A stretch of DNA of 64,000 nucleotides from Panopea generosa (lineage: Eukaryota; Mollusca; Bivalvia; Adapedonta; Hiatellidae), in NCBI GenBank assembly GCA_029582155.1, contig CM055909.1, positions 48,052,412 through 48,116,411 on the forward strand, in the 5' to 3' direction. Position 1 is the first letter of the stretch. The number at the start of each line of letters is the position of its first letter. The translations under genes were made by a program, and so were the position numbers. A model generated the notes under the pieces. The model ran no database searches. It had not been told where the DNA came from and worked only from the letters and a program-made list of their open reading frames with translations. Positions 1 to 13,500 of this stretch are shown piece by piece.

Positions 1-1000
1 TTTCAGCAAGTTAATGATATTCTAACCTGTCTAATAAGATTATCAAAATTACTATTCTTAATGGTTTCAAACAATTCTAATATTATGAAAGTTTTCATAT
101 GCAAATCTCTACATATGATCCTCATATAAATCTCATATGATAATGATATGTAGAACAATTGCCTGTTTATGTAAAGTTTTTATATCTATGTTGGTTTTTT
201 TTTTCTCGTCATCTGTCCTTTACTACATGGATGAAATTGACACAATTGCGCTTAATGGTAGGACTTTTAAAAGAGAAACAACATGTACATGTACCCAAAA
301 GCCTATAAAGTAAATTAACGTTGGCCAGAGAGTTTCATAAAAAGCAAAATATGAAATACTATTAACAATCAAGAATGAAATACATAGCTGCAATTGGCTA
401 CATTTTTTTGTTAATTTCAAAAAGTGCATAGTAAAGACATATAAATTTCTAAACTATTCAGGTAATCTTATACAGGTAGTTCCACGATTGGAACTTTCAT
501 TTGGAACTAGAGTTGCCTATAATATACTGTATTGGGTTTCCATCCATGTGCAAAATTTTAACCAATGACGTTATAGTTATTGATACAAATCTACTGGCAT
601 CCGACAAATATGCACAATGCTCAACGTGAGAACCAATCAACACATGACCAGCAATAAACTAAGCTTGTGTTACTGGTCATAGGTCAACTGATCTCACCCG
701 AGCTGTTTCTCTCGTTGGTTCACTTACCATACTCTACATGTAGTTCTAGTGAAAGTATCCGTCTGTGTGATTACACACAAAAATGTTTTAGGAATGTTGC
801 CGTTAATATCACAGACATGCCTAAGAAGAGCGAGATTCAAAATGCTATGAAGGAATTAACTGCCATTTTCTTAAAACAATGTAAGAGTTGTATTCCTACA
901 TCAACACATCAATTGTTTGTGCAGAAATGTGCAGTTCTTTATGTAAAATTGAAAAATCAGAACTTGATTCAAGTCAGTGAAATCTACATGTATATTGATT
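1..1000. other. 3' flank of the acid phosphatase gene, no gene recognised
   Basis: AT-rich. It contains an open frame of 111 codons at 667-1002 (plus) with no recognisable domain, and no clear polyadenylation signal for the minus-strand gene. The whole stretch recurs at 52518-53517. Confidence 0.4.
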
Positions 1001-1002
1001 GA

Positions 1003-1165
1003 TTGATTGATTGATTGAATATTTAGCGTCATTTTTATGCCATGGAGGGCTAACAGACGATAAGTTAACGTAACCACTGTTTCCTGGGATTAACCAGTAC
1101 TCTAGCACACCCCATCTCCGCAAGTAACTGATAACTTTCCACATGTATACAGATGGTATTTTTCA
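1003..1165 (-). repeat. SINE fragment with (ATTG)n tail (family D)
   Basis: Starts with a five-fold ATTG/GATT repeat, then a body whose reverse complement matches the 3' half of the complete plus-strand SINE at 31178-31460 (segments GGCTAACAGACGAT and CATCTCCGCAAGTAACTGATAAC). 5'-truncated copy. Confidence 0.75.
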
Positions 1166-1449
1166 TTCTTTTAAACAGGTCACAGAAGACTTAAGAAATA
1201 CCTTGTTTGTTTTTGTTTTTTTTGTTATTTAAGAGGTTTTCCAAAATGAAATAAAAAAACGAGAAGTCAAAAGCCAAGAAAAGCTGAGAAAAAATGAAAT
1301 TTAGCCATGAAAAAAAAAAAAGATTTTTTCATATACCCTACCCTGTACGTCTTGAAATTTGGCCATGAAATCGGGAATGAAACTGTTGTTGCATTTTACA
1401 GGAAAAAGTTCAATTTTCTCAAAATGTAAATCAGTAAGACTCCTTGATT

Positions 1450-1577
1450 CTACGTCGACACATCAAATTTGTCATATAGAACATTCTTGTTGTCTCGTTT
1501 TCGCTTGAAGAAATATACTGCAGAGAGAATCAAAACAACCAGCAGCAAGCCGCCCAGTATGATGGAAACAATCCAAG
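1450..1577 (-). CDS. ACP2: Acid phosphatase exon 11 (transmembrane helix, tail, stop)
   Basis: Joined in phase 1 to exon 10, it reads [20 protein letters not shown], one membrane-spanning helix, then a short basic cytoplasmic tail [18 protein letters not shown] and TAG. YDKF fits the YxxPhi lysosomal/endocytic sorting consensus. Acceptor TATATATTTCAG. Confidence 0.88.
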
Positions 1578-4500
1578 CTGAAATATATACATGTAGATAA
1601 TTAATAGAACAATATTTCACAATATTTCTTTTTTGAATGGGGTTCAACGTCATTTTCAACACATTTCAGGTTATATATGGCATATCCAGTTTTACTGGTG
1701 AAGGAAGACCTCAGACTAAGTCAGACTGAGTAGAACCACTGTCTGCAAGTAACTGGACACTTTCTCACATAAAGTTTTTGGAGCAAGCGGGACTCGAACC
1801 TACGACCTTAGCGGTGAGAGGTAAGTGATTTTGAGACGACGCCTTAGACCACTCGTCCACGGAGGACTCTTCACAATATTTCACATGATCTTCAATTATC
1901 TTAATAACTGTTTAAAAATTTATAGATACAGTCACAGCTGTGTAAGTGATCACCTCTTTTAAGCAACCACCTGTCTTAAAGCAACTGTATTTACTATTTC
2001 CCATTTCTATGCTTTCACAGTAAATTAACCTGTATTGAGCAACAACCTGTTTTAAAAGGCCACTTTTGCTTTTTACCTTGACTGGCTGCTTAAAACAGGG
2101 TTAAAGGCAAAGCAAATTTATCTTAAGCAAGGAATAGTCCCCTGCATAACAGTTTAAAATGCATTTATAATACATGTATTTACTCAATTTTACAATCATG
2201 TAAGTAATCATTTTAACTGTTGTGAATAACTCCTGAGTCTGTTTCTTAAATAAGACCAGTACTGAGTTGTTTTATTGAGAGACCGTGAGGTTGAGTCTGG
2301 GATTAAACCTGTGACTTCTTATAGAACTGTCGGCCTCCTACGACACCACAGCCCAGTCTTACACAGTCATGTATTATTAATTTGAACCCATTTTTGATAT
2401 CGTAAAATCAATGAGCAAAAATGATTACCTTTTGGGATAATGCAGGTTTCAGAAAACTGTTGTTGTATGTTGCTAAGTGTTGGGTTCAACAAATTTTTAG
2501 AAACATCATGACGATGTCTACTTGAGGCAGTATTGTAAGTGCTGACACACTGGAGTATCATGCCACAGACACAAGGTATGATCACCCATCTAGTCATTTT
2601 ATACTGACACCAGGTTGACCAGACCTAGAACAATCCTCTAAATGCTGAATGTCAAGCAAGGAAGCTTCTAGTACCCTTTTTTTAAGCCTTTGGTATGACT
2701 GGCTGGGGATCAAACCTACAACGTTCTGCATGCGAGGTGGACACTTTATCCCTAGACTTACGCTGTGGTGCAGGTTTTAAACATGAAAACTATTCTAATG
2801 CATAAATAAACAAGATACCTAAATTGAGGTTTGAGGCACCCCTAACACACAGCTGTGTGCAATGTAATGTATGGTGTTTAGTATCATGTTCAGCACGCTT
2901 TATGTAATATTAACAGTGCCTGCTTGAAAAGTTTCTTCTTAAACTTATTTATTTTTCATCGACTAAAACAAGTTCTTACAAATTAGACAAATCACGCCCC
3001 AAGTCTTCCAATAGAAACATTACTAAGCATGTGCAGATAATGTGTCTAGCTCAAGGACACTATGCATAGCCGTGACTGAGGATCAAACCCAGGATCCTTG
3101 GCCTGAAGCTCCACCGCTGGACAATGCTCTACACATACAGTAAGTATTCCGAATGCTGAAGTGTACTAAAGGATTATTCCACAGACAAATGCTACGATGC
3201 AATGCCTTGTCACATCACCCTGTCCTCAAAATAATCTTGCCCCTGGGTGTCTAAGTCCAGAAAGGCCCATAACTGTGCCAAAATGCAATCCAAAGTTATG
3301 GTTCTTGTCTGTGTGTGTTCCATTGATGATGGTGAACACACATGCAAAGTTTCATTCACATCAAATGAGTGGTTGCATAGATATCTTAAACTTAAACTTA
3401 AACGTAAAAGTTTATACTGGGTGTCTTCAGACGCCGCAGACAACGACGCCGGGGTCATGACAATAGCTCTCCTTGGACTATGTCCCGGCGAACTAAAAAG
3501 TGATAAGTGAGTCATTGGTAAGACCAGGCTAGGGATAAAACCCAAAACCTTCAGCGTGCTAAGTGAGATTCTACACATCAACCCCCACCTAAATGTATAT
3601 AAACTTGCTTTTAAACTCACCATTTGACAGAACCGAATGACTGCCATTACTTGGACTTGGTGAGGGTATGCCACACTCGCCAGGCCAGTCTGTTGGAACA
3701 GCAGATTTGGTAAGCCGTTCAAAGTCAGGCAATGAACAATTCAATGAACAATCTGTAACAGACAAGTGTTCCTTCATTACTACAACATAAATGAATAGCG
3801 CAAATCAATTTCTACGGCTCCATTTTTATTTTGTTTAACATTATTCATTTTAATTATCTAAAATTAAACTTGTTCCATTTAAATGTTACATCTGCAGCTT
3901 AATCAATTGAAGTTCTGGCTCAAACTCACCATCTCACTTCTCTAAAACATATACAAACAAGAAAATATCGGTGAAACCGATGGATGCTCCCCAAGTGAGT
4001 GTTTGACTCTGTACCATATTCCCTTAGTGCTGATGGCTACTAGGTTGAAAAATACCAAACTGCATAGCAGGAACAATATGTGGCTCTGCACTAGACAGAA
4101 CTCATTCGTAAATCACTGAACTGGAACAAAATGACAATATGTGCATATCCTAGCTAGTTATTAAAAATTAAAACCAGAGGTTGTAGCGAAATAGCATCAT
4201 AAAGACAATATGCACATTTTCACTTGGAAATCATGCATCCTGGCAAGTTTCATAAAATTCAAACCAGAGGCTGTAGAGAAATAGAGCAGAGAAGAGTTTG
4301 TTCACAGACAGAATGAAAGGGTCACAACTCCATGAAAAATCATCGAACTGGAACACAAACATAGTAAATTTCATAAAACTCCAACCTGAGAATGTAGAGA
4401 AATAGTGCGGACAATAATTTGGTCACAGAAACAATGAAAGGGCCATCACTCTGTGAAAATCATCGAACCGGAGCACAAAGACAATATGTGCATCTCCACT

Positions 4501-7500
4501 TGGAAGTGATGCATCCTAGCAAGTTTCATAAAATTTCAACATGGGGTTGTAAAGAAATAGCGCGGACAAGAATTTGGTAACAGACAAAATCAAAGGGGCA
4601 TAACTCAGTGAAAAATCATCAAACCGAAACATAAAGGTTATATACGTATCTGCACTTGGTAGTGATGCATCCTAGCAAGTTTCATAAAAATTCCAACCTG
4701 AGGTTGTAGAGAAATAGTGCGGACAAGAATTTGGTCACAGATTCAATTAAAGGGCCATAACTCCGTGAAAAATCATCGAACCAGAATACAAAGATATTAT
4801 GCGCATCTCCACTTGGAAGTGATGCATCCTAGCAAGTTTCATAAAATTTCAACATGGGGTTGTAGAGAAATAGTGAGGAGAAGAATTTGGTAACAGACAA
4901 AATCAAAGGGCCATAACTCCGTGAAACATCATCGGACGAAAACATAAAAATTATATGCGCATCTGCACTTGGTAATGATGCATCCTAGCAAGTTTCATAA
5001 AATTCCAACCTGAGGTTGTAGAGAAATAGTGCGGACAAGAATTTGGTCACAGATTCATTAAAGGGCCATAACTCCGTGAAAATTCATCGAACCAGAACAC
5101 AAAGATATTATGCGCATCTCCACTTGGTAGTGATGCATCCTAGCAAGTTTCATAAAATTCCACGATTGGGTTGTTGAGAAATAGCCCCTAACAAGAATTT
5201 GGTCACAGACAGAATCAAAGGGCCATAACTCTGTGAAAAATCATCGAACCGGAACAAAAAGATATTATGCACATCTCCACTTGGTAGTGATGCATCCTAG
5301 CAAGTTTCTTAAAATTCCAACCAGAGGTTGTAGAGAAATAGCCCGGACAAGAATTTGGTGACGGACACACGCACGCGCGCACATCAAAGCGGCTACTATA
5401 TGCTTCCCCCTTTTTGGGGAGCATAACAAGAAAATATCGGTTCCACCAATGGATGTTCCCCAAGTGAGTGTTTGACTCTGTACCGGATACTTGATTGAAA
5501 AAAAAACAAATTGCATTGCAGGAACAATATGTGGCTCTGGCACTTCACAGAACTCATTCGCAAATTATTGAACCAGACAAAAATGACAATATGCGCAGAT
5601 CCTAGCTAGTTTTACAGAATTTAAACCAGAGGTTGAAGCGAAATAGTGTCATGACGACAATATGCACATCTCCACTTGGTATGATGAATCCTAGAAAGTT
5701 TCATAAAATTCCAACCACAGGTTGTAGTGAAATAGAGCGGAGAAGAATTTGGTCATAGGCTGAATCAAAGGGGCCATAACTCCATGAAAAATCATCGAAC
5801 CAGAACACAAACATAGCAAGTTTCATAAAATTCCAACCTGAGGTTGTAGAGAAATAGCAGACAATAATTTGGTCACAGACTCAATGAAAGGGCCATAAAT
5901 CCATGAAAAATCATCGAACCGGAACACAGACAATATGTGCATCTGCACTTGGTAATGATGCATCCTAGCAAGTTTCATAAAATTCCAACATGGGGTTGTA
6001 GAGAAAGAGTGCAGACAAGAATTTGGTCAGAGACAGAATCCAAGGGCCATAACTCTGTGAAAAACATCAAACCGAAACACAACGACAATATGCGCTTCTC
6101 CACTTGGTAATGATGCATCCTAGCAAGTTCACAAAATTCCAACATGGGGTTGTAGAGAAATAGCGCAGACAAGAATTTGGTCACAGACTCAATAAAAGGA
6201 CCATACTCCGTGAAAAATATCCAACCAGAACACATAGACAATATGCACATCTGCACTTGGTAATGATGCATCCTAACAAGTTCATAAAATTCCAAAGTGG
6301 GGTTGTAGAGAAATAGCGTGGACAAGAATTTGGTCACAAACAGAATCAAAGGGGCCATAACTCATCGAACTGTAACACAAAGACAATATGCGCATCTGCA
6401 CTTGGTAATGATGCATCCTAGCAAGTTTCATAAAATTCCACCAGAGGTTGTAAAGAAATAGCTCGACAGGAACTTGGGAGGCACGGACAGACGCACAGAC
6501 GGACAGACGAAGCGGCGACTTTATGCTTCCCCCATTTGGGAAGCATAATAACTGAATTAAATATAATAATTAATTAAAATTAAAATAAATATTTTTAAAT
6601 TCTGAAAGTTTTAGTCCAATGCTAATCCAAACTGTGAAAACAACAGAAAAATAACTTATTATTTTGTCAGATATTACTATTAATAATCAATATATAACAA
6701 GGACAGCTCATCCTTTATTCGGTAAACATTTACATTTCATACATGTATCTTTGATAATTAATGTACATGTAGTAATAAAATCTACATGCACATGATTTTA
6801 AGTGGATCCAATGGGTGGAGCTGGAGATCAAACCCACAAACCTCTGGAGTGAGCAGCCAGCACTTTACAACTGTAGTGGAGAGATGCTTAAGTTTCCGTT
6901 GTTAATTTTTTCGTTAAACCAGCCTACATTAAGGTTAAACAATCCTGTATTGAAGACCGGAGTCACAGTATAAAAGCCAACAGCACTGAAAAATGACCAC
7001 TTACACTTAATTCTTTGTACTCACTGGGAGCATACCACCAGTGGAGGGTTTTTTAAAATTTCAGAAGTCATAGATAACAGAATTTGTTGAAACTTGGCAG
7101 GTCTGTTCTTGAATGTATGATCTTTATGTCATGGGACTTTGGAAATAAGTTGTACTTTATAAGTGACACATTCAAATAATCTTTTTTGGAAACTGTTATA
7201 AAATTCAAATTTTCCTCCAGTTGTGATTGACAGCCAACCTTAGTTCATGACCCGACTCTTCAGCCAACCACAGTCCAGCTTCTATGGGGATAAGGCACAG
7301 TGCATTCCATTCTTTTAACATATGGCTATATGAATGCTTTATTGAAAATTGTCATAATTAAAGATTGAATTCAGGGTATAAAGTATAAATAAAAAAAAAA
7401 AGAATACTTTGTCATTATTCCCGTCAAGGAATATCATGTTGTTCTGAAAAAAAAATTTGTGAGACCCTTTTACATAATGTCCCTTCTGTAACATAACTAG

Positions 7501-10500
7501 GCCCAACATTGACCTATAGCTAACATTTAAGCAGTTTTAAAGATAAAAAGAAAAAACATACTGATCAATTAAATTCTTTGTGGGAATTACAGAGTGCGAA
7601 TTTGAACATACTTCAAGTTAAGTTTTACGGCAGTTTTTGTTATCTAAATTATTACTGAAAGGAGAAGCAATTAAATAATATTATACATTGTTTAAGAAAT
7701 TAAGATCAACAATGTATTTTATTTAACTGATTCAAACTTGTTTAATCAAAGCGCAATCAGTATGTATTCATAACATACATTGACCATTCACTTTATCTGT
7801 TGTTAATCAGTAGCTCACACAGCTATATATCCAAACCACATGTTTACGTTTACAAATCTTAAGATATGAGCAAGCAGGCCAGTACATGTAGTTTAGCCAC
7901 AATAAATGCTTAATAGCTTATTGGTTGTTTTTTTGAAATAGTGAACCCTGGCCTTTAAGGTTAAATAAACCTTTATCAATACAATTCAAATCTTTTATTT
8001 CATAATAGAGGCCACAGGCCTAAAAGGCATATACTTATTTACAAACTCTTAAGTAGTGTCAAAATCTAAAATGCAATTTGGCATACAATTTATCATAAAA
8101 TATTTTATCGTGGTTTCGCGGTGGCCAGTTTTTATTTTCAGCTTGTGACTAGAACACTGAAAGCGAGCAAGAGATTTTTTTATACAAGGTTAAAGGAAGG
8201 ACTTATATAGAAGGATAGGAAACTTGCATTCAATGACAAAATATTGATGAAATACCAAAAGAAGGATTCACAATTTTGTAATCAAAAAGTACTTCAACAA
8301 TTTTAAACACAAATTTCTGGGAATGGTACTGTTTTGATGAGAATTTCATTCTGCTATGTAAGAATTTTGATTTGTGTTCCTTAGATGAAAGGAACTCAAC
8401 AATATCAAATACAAGATATTGTGAGATTTTACGTGAATACACAAGCGTTCACAAAATCTCAATCAGTTACCTTACTTTCTTTATACAAGTCCTTGGTTAA
8501 ACCAAATATTTCCATTCTCAGTGTTATCAAGCTAACACGTGTTTTCCAAAATCGTCTACTAATAAACGGTTGGACTGTATATCAATTATACTAATTCATT
8601 ATCAGTTTCTAATAATAAAAAATAGCCCTTCAATTTAAACTCACGCTATTAGTGTTAAAATATTAAAAATATATATCTGAAGTAATTTCAACAAAAAAAT
8701 AATAAAAATAAGTTTGTGTTTACGATCCGATAAGATACCTGCGATATATTAATACCTGTCAACCGCTTCGTTGCTCGATCATGTGATCACTGGATAATAA
8801 CAGTTTGCATATGGCTTCCGTGTTTGGCGCGTGTCAGCATTTAATGAAGCACTTGGGATTATTACAAACTGTTAATAGTCAATGCTGGTATGAAACAATC
8901 ACTTAAACTATCCTTTAAACCACCATGAGGTAATGGTTATAATAGTTTGTTATAATCAAGGCTAATTGGTGAGTAAAAGATGAACAATTATCAAATCAAA
9001 ACATGGCGACAATCTATTGTTTGGTTGTCATTTGATCATTCGCACAGATTTTCAAGTTTTATATCATGACTTTCCCCCCCTGCTGAAAAAATGTGAGCCA
9101 ATCAAAAACCGCATTATAACGGAATTGGCGTTATATTGGACCACGTTATAACAAGACCGCAGTGTATTAACTTACTTGATAATTTCAGGGGAAAGGCTGT
9201 GTCACTTTCGGTTTCGTTTTGTAAAAACAAGTTAACATAAAAGTGTCCTGCAGGATTCTCATGCAGTTCTGCGATAACGCAGGAGGCATACTGTGGACTT
9301 TTGCCATCATACAACTCCAGGGCACTGAGGAGAGCAGCTACAGTCGTGTCATGCTGTAATGTTAAAGCGAAACAGCAATTAGTTTATACTAATTTATTTT
9401 AGCTCATTGTGACGAAAGCTCAGAGCTTATATGAACCACCCTCGAGTCTGCTTCCTGGGTAGAACCAGTATTGAGTATTGTTTTATGAGAGGCATCGGGT
9501 CGACTAGGGGATCGAACCCCCGCAGCCTCTGGCGTGAGCAGCCAACACTCTATCCATTAGACTATCGCCCCGCTTAAACAGCAATAAGTATTATTAATTA
9601 ACACATGTTAATAAATAGTAATACTCAATTACCATGATTTATACTCAATTAATTCATAACTTGCTTCTATTGTGCCTTTAATTTAGTAACATTAATTGGC
9701 AGTAATTTTATATATTATATAATTACATTAAGTAATCAAATATCATTTATCAAGTTTAGCTATCTAGATTTGAATCAATCACAGTATAAAGTAAAACTTT
9801 GTTGGCTTGAACATGGATGGCTGAAACACATATACAGTACAAACCACTTATCTTGTCTCGGCCGAATTCTTATTTCGATGTACATACATGTACATGTTTG
9901 GTAAGATGTTGAACAATACTTGGCTTGAAAAACCCTTAACAAGAATTATTTTGTCCAGACCCGTTAAGTGTAAGTTCTAATATAAATACATATTTTTAGT
10001 CGAGCATAGTCCTGTTTATGTCGTTTTAACCAAGTTTTACAGGTGTTGATCACCAAAATGATCAGACATGACCGAGACTACTTTATCCTTGAATTAAATA
10101 TTTTTTATGTATTTTATATAATATGCAAAAAGAAACAAATCAAACAATAAAATATATTGTAAAAAACTGTTATATATATCATGTCATTTTTAAAAATCAT
10201 TGCATAAAATAAACCATACACTACAGTATTAAATATCAATCAAATTTGGAAGGCGTACGACTATTTATCAAAGCCCGTCTATCAGTACTTGAAGTGTTTT
10301 GATTAATCAAAGTTATATGGGCTTTCAGTGAACAGTGGTTGCCACAAACATATGGGGTTCCATCACAAGTTTCCTGGTGAGAAATACCGGAGTCTCTCAG
10401 TATGAAAGCTGGGTGCTCTCCATTTTCCACAGCAAGACTGTGGTAATCTTTACCGAATAAAGAGACTTGAATAGGCTATGAAGTATGTCTTATCTAGAAA

Positions 10501-13500
10501 TGATCACAACCTGTATCAAATTTACTTACCCCAGAGTACATGAACATCTTGGTACGCACACCAGTAGCATTGCGACTCTTTAACTCCATATTCTCGATAA
10601 ACTGACTCAATAAAGGCCCTAAAGTAGAGACAAGATAATTTTCCACAGATCAAAGCAATAAACAATTAATTTATAATTTTGTTAATCCTCCTTAACAACA
10701 TCATAGTCCTATCACAAAACCAACATCTCTCTGTTATACACTAAAGTAAAAAGGCATGGAAATCCCTACCTGCCCAACCATTCAGAGTGTTGTTTTTTTT
10801 TTGAATAGGATTTAACACCATTTTAAACACATTTCAAAGTTATATATGGCATATCCAGTTTTACTGGTGGAGGAAACCTCAGACAGAGTCAGACGTACAT
10901 GTATTTTCAGGTTATATATGACATATCCAGTTTTACTGGTGGAGGAAGACCTCAGACAGAGTCAGACGTACATGTATTTCAGGTTATATATGACATATCC
11001 AGTTTTACTGGTGGAGGAAGACCTCAGACAGAGTCAGACGTACATGTATTTCAGGTTATATGTGACATATCCAGTTTTACTGGTGGAGGAAGACCTCAGA
11101 CAGAGTCAGACGTACATGTATTTCAGGTTATATGTGACATATCCAGTTTTACTGGTGGAGGAAGACCTCAGACAGAGTCAGACGTACATGTATTTCAGGT
11201 TATATGTGACATATCCAGTTTTACTGGTGGAGGAAGACCTCAGACTGAGTCAGACGTACATGTATTTCAGGTTATATGTGACATATCCAGTTTTACTGGT
11301 GGAGGAAGACCTCAGACTGAGTCAGACGTACATGTATTTCAGGTTATATGTGACATATCCAGTTTTACTGGTGGAGGAAGAACCTCAGACAGAGTCAGAC
11401 GTACATGTATTTCAGGTTATATGTGACATATCCAGTTTTACTGGTGGAGGAAGACCTCAGACAGAGTCAGACGTACATGTATTTCAGGTTATATGTGACA
11501 TATCCAGTTTTACTGGTGGAGGAAGACCTCAGACAGAGTCAGACGTACATGTATTTCAGGTTATATGTGACATATCCAGTTTTACTGGTGGAGGAAGACC
11601 TCAGACAGAGTCAGACGTACATGTATTTCAGGTTATATGTGACATATCCAGTTTTACTGGTGGAGGAAGACCTCAGACAGAGTCAGACGTACATGTATTT
11701 CAGGTTATATGTGACATATCCAGTTTTACTGGTGGAGGAAGACCTCAGACAGAGTCAGACGTACATGTATTTCAGGTTATATGTGACATATCCAGTTTTA
11801 CTGGTGGAGGAAGACCTCAGACAGAGTCGACGTACATGTATTTCAGGTTATATGTGACATATCCAGTTTTACTGGTGGAGGAAGACCTCAGACAGAGTCA
11901 GACGTACATGTATTTCAGGTTATATGTGACATATCCAGTTTTACTGGTGGAGGAAGACCTCAGACAGAGTCAGACGTACATGTATTTCAGGTTATATGTG
12001 ACATATCCAGTTTTACTGGTGGAGGAAGACCTCAGACAGAGTCAGACGTACATGTATTTCAGGTTATATGTGACATATCCAGTTTTACTGGTGGAGGAAG
12101 ACCTCAGACAGAGTCAGACGTACATGTATTTCAGGTTATATGTGACATATCCAGTTTTACTGGTGGAGGAAGACCTCAGACAGAGTCAGACGTACATGTA
12201 TTTCAGGTTATATATGACATATCCAGTTTTACTGGTGGAGGAAGACCTCAGACAGAGTCAGACGTACATGTATTTCAGGTTATATATGACATATCCAGTT
12301 TTACTGGTGGAGGAAGACCTCAGACAGAGTCAGACGTACATGTATTTCAGGTTATATATGACATATCCAGTTTTACTGGTGGAGGAAGACCTCAGACAGA
12401 GTCAGACGTACATGTATTTCAGGTTATATATGACATATCCAGTTTTACTGGTGGAGGAAGACCTCAGACAGAGTCAGACGTACATGTATTTCAGGTTATA
12501 TATGACATATCCAGTTTTACTGGTGGAGGAAGACCTCAGACTGAGTCAGACGTACATGTATTTCAGGTTATATATGACATATCCAGTTTTACTGGTGGAG
12601 GAAGACCTCAGACAGAGTCAGACGTACATGTATTTCAGGTTATATATGACATATCCAGTTTTACTGGTGGAGGAAGACCTCAGACAGAGTCAGACGTACA
12701 TGTATTTCAGGTTATATATGACATATCCAGTTTTACTGGTGGAGGAAGACCTCAGACTGAGTCAGACGTACATGTATTTCAGGTTATATATGACATATCC
12801 AGTTTTACTGGTGGAGGAAGACCTCAGACAGAGTCAGACGTACATGTATTTCAGGTTATATATGACATATCCAGTTTTACTGGTGGAGGAAGACCTCAGA
12901 CAGAGTCAGACGTACATGTATTTCAGGTTATATACGACATATCCAGTTTTACTGGTGGAGGAAGACCTCAGACAGAGTCAGACGTACATGTATTTCAGGT
13001 TATATATGACATATCCAGTTTTACTGGTGGAGGAAGACCTCAGACAGAGTCAGACGTACATGTATTTCAGGTTATATATGACATATCCAGTTTTTAATTG
13101 GTGGAGGGAGACCTCAGACTGAGTCAGACGTACATGTATTTCAGGTTATATATGACATATCCAGTTTTACTGGTGGAGGAAGACCTCAGACAGAGTCAGA
13201 CGTACATGTATTTCAGGTTATATATGACATATCCAGTTTTACTGGTGGAGGGAGACCTCAGACTGAGTCAGACGTACATGTACTTCAGGTTATATATGAC
13301 ATATCCAGTTTTACTGGTGGAGGGAGACCTCAGACTGAGTCAGACGTACATGTATTTCAGGTTATATATGACATATCCAGTTTTACTGGTGGAGGGAGAC
13401 CTCAGACTGAGTCAGACATACATGTATTTCAGGTTATATATGACATATCCAGTTTTACTGGTGGAGGGAGACCTCAGACTGAGTCAGACATACATGTATT

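Noticed and set aside
667-1002. 111-codon plus frame
   Set aside because: No recognised domain, and it runs straight into a SINE tail. Its recurrence at 53184-53519 reflects the duplicated DNA, not selection.
3210-3722. 170-codon minus frame
   Set aside because: It overlaps acid phosphatase exon 10 in another frame and a composite repeat on the other side.
10236-10430. 64-codon minus frame in intron 8
   Set aside because: No family recognised, it would not splice in phase with exons 8 and 9, and these already join cleanly.
10846-13122. 758-codon open frame and its overlapping partners as a repeat protein
   Set aside because: They are readings of a 72-bp minisatellite in an intron. Two frames are open at once, there is no start context or non-repeat domain, and the array flanks are a SINE.
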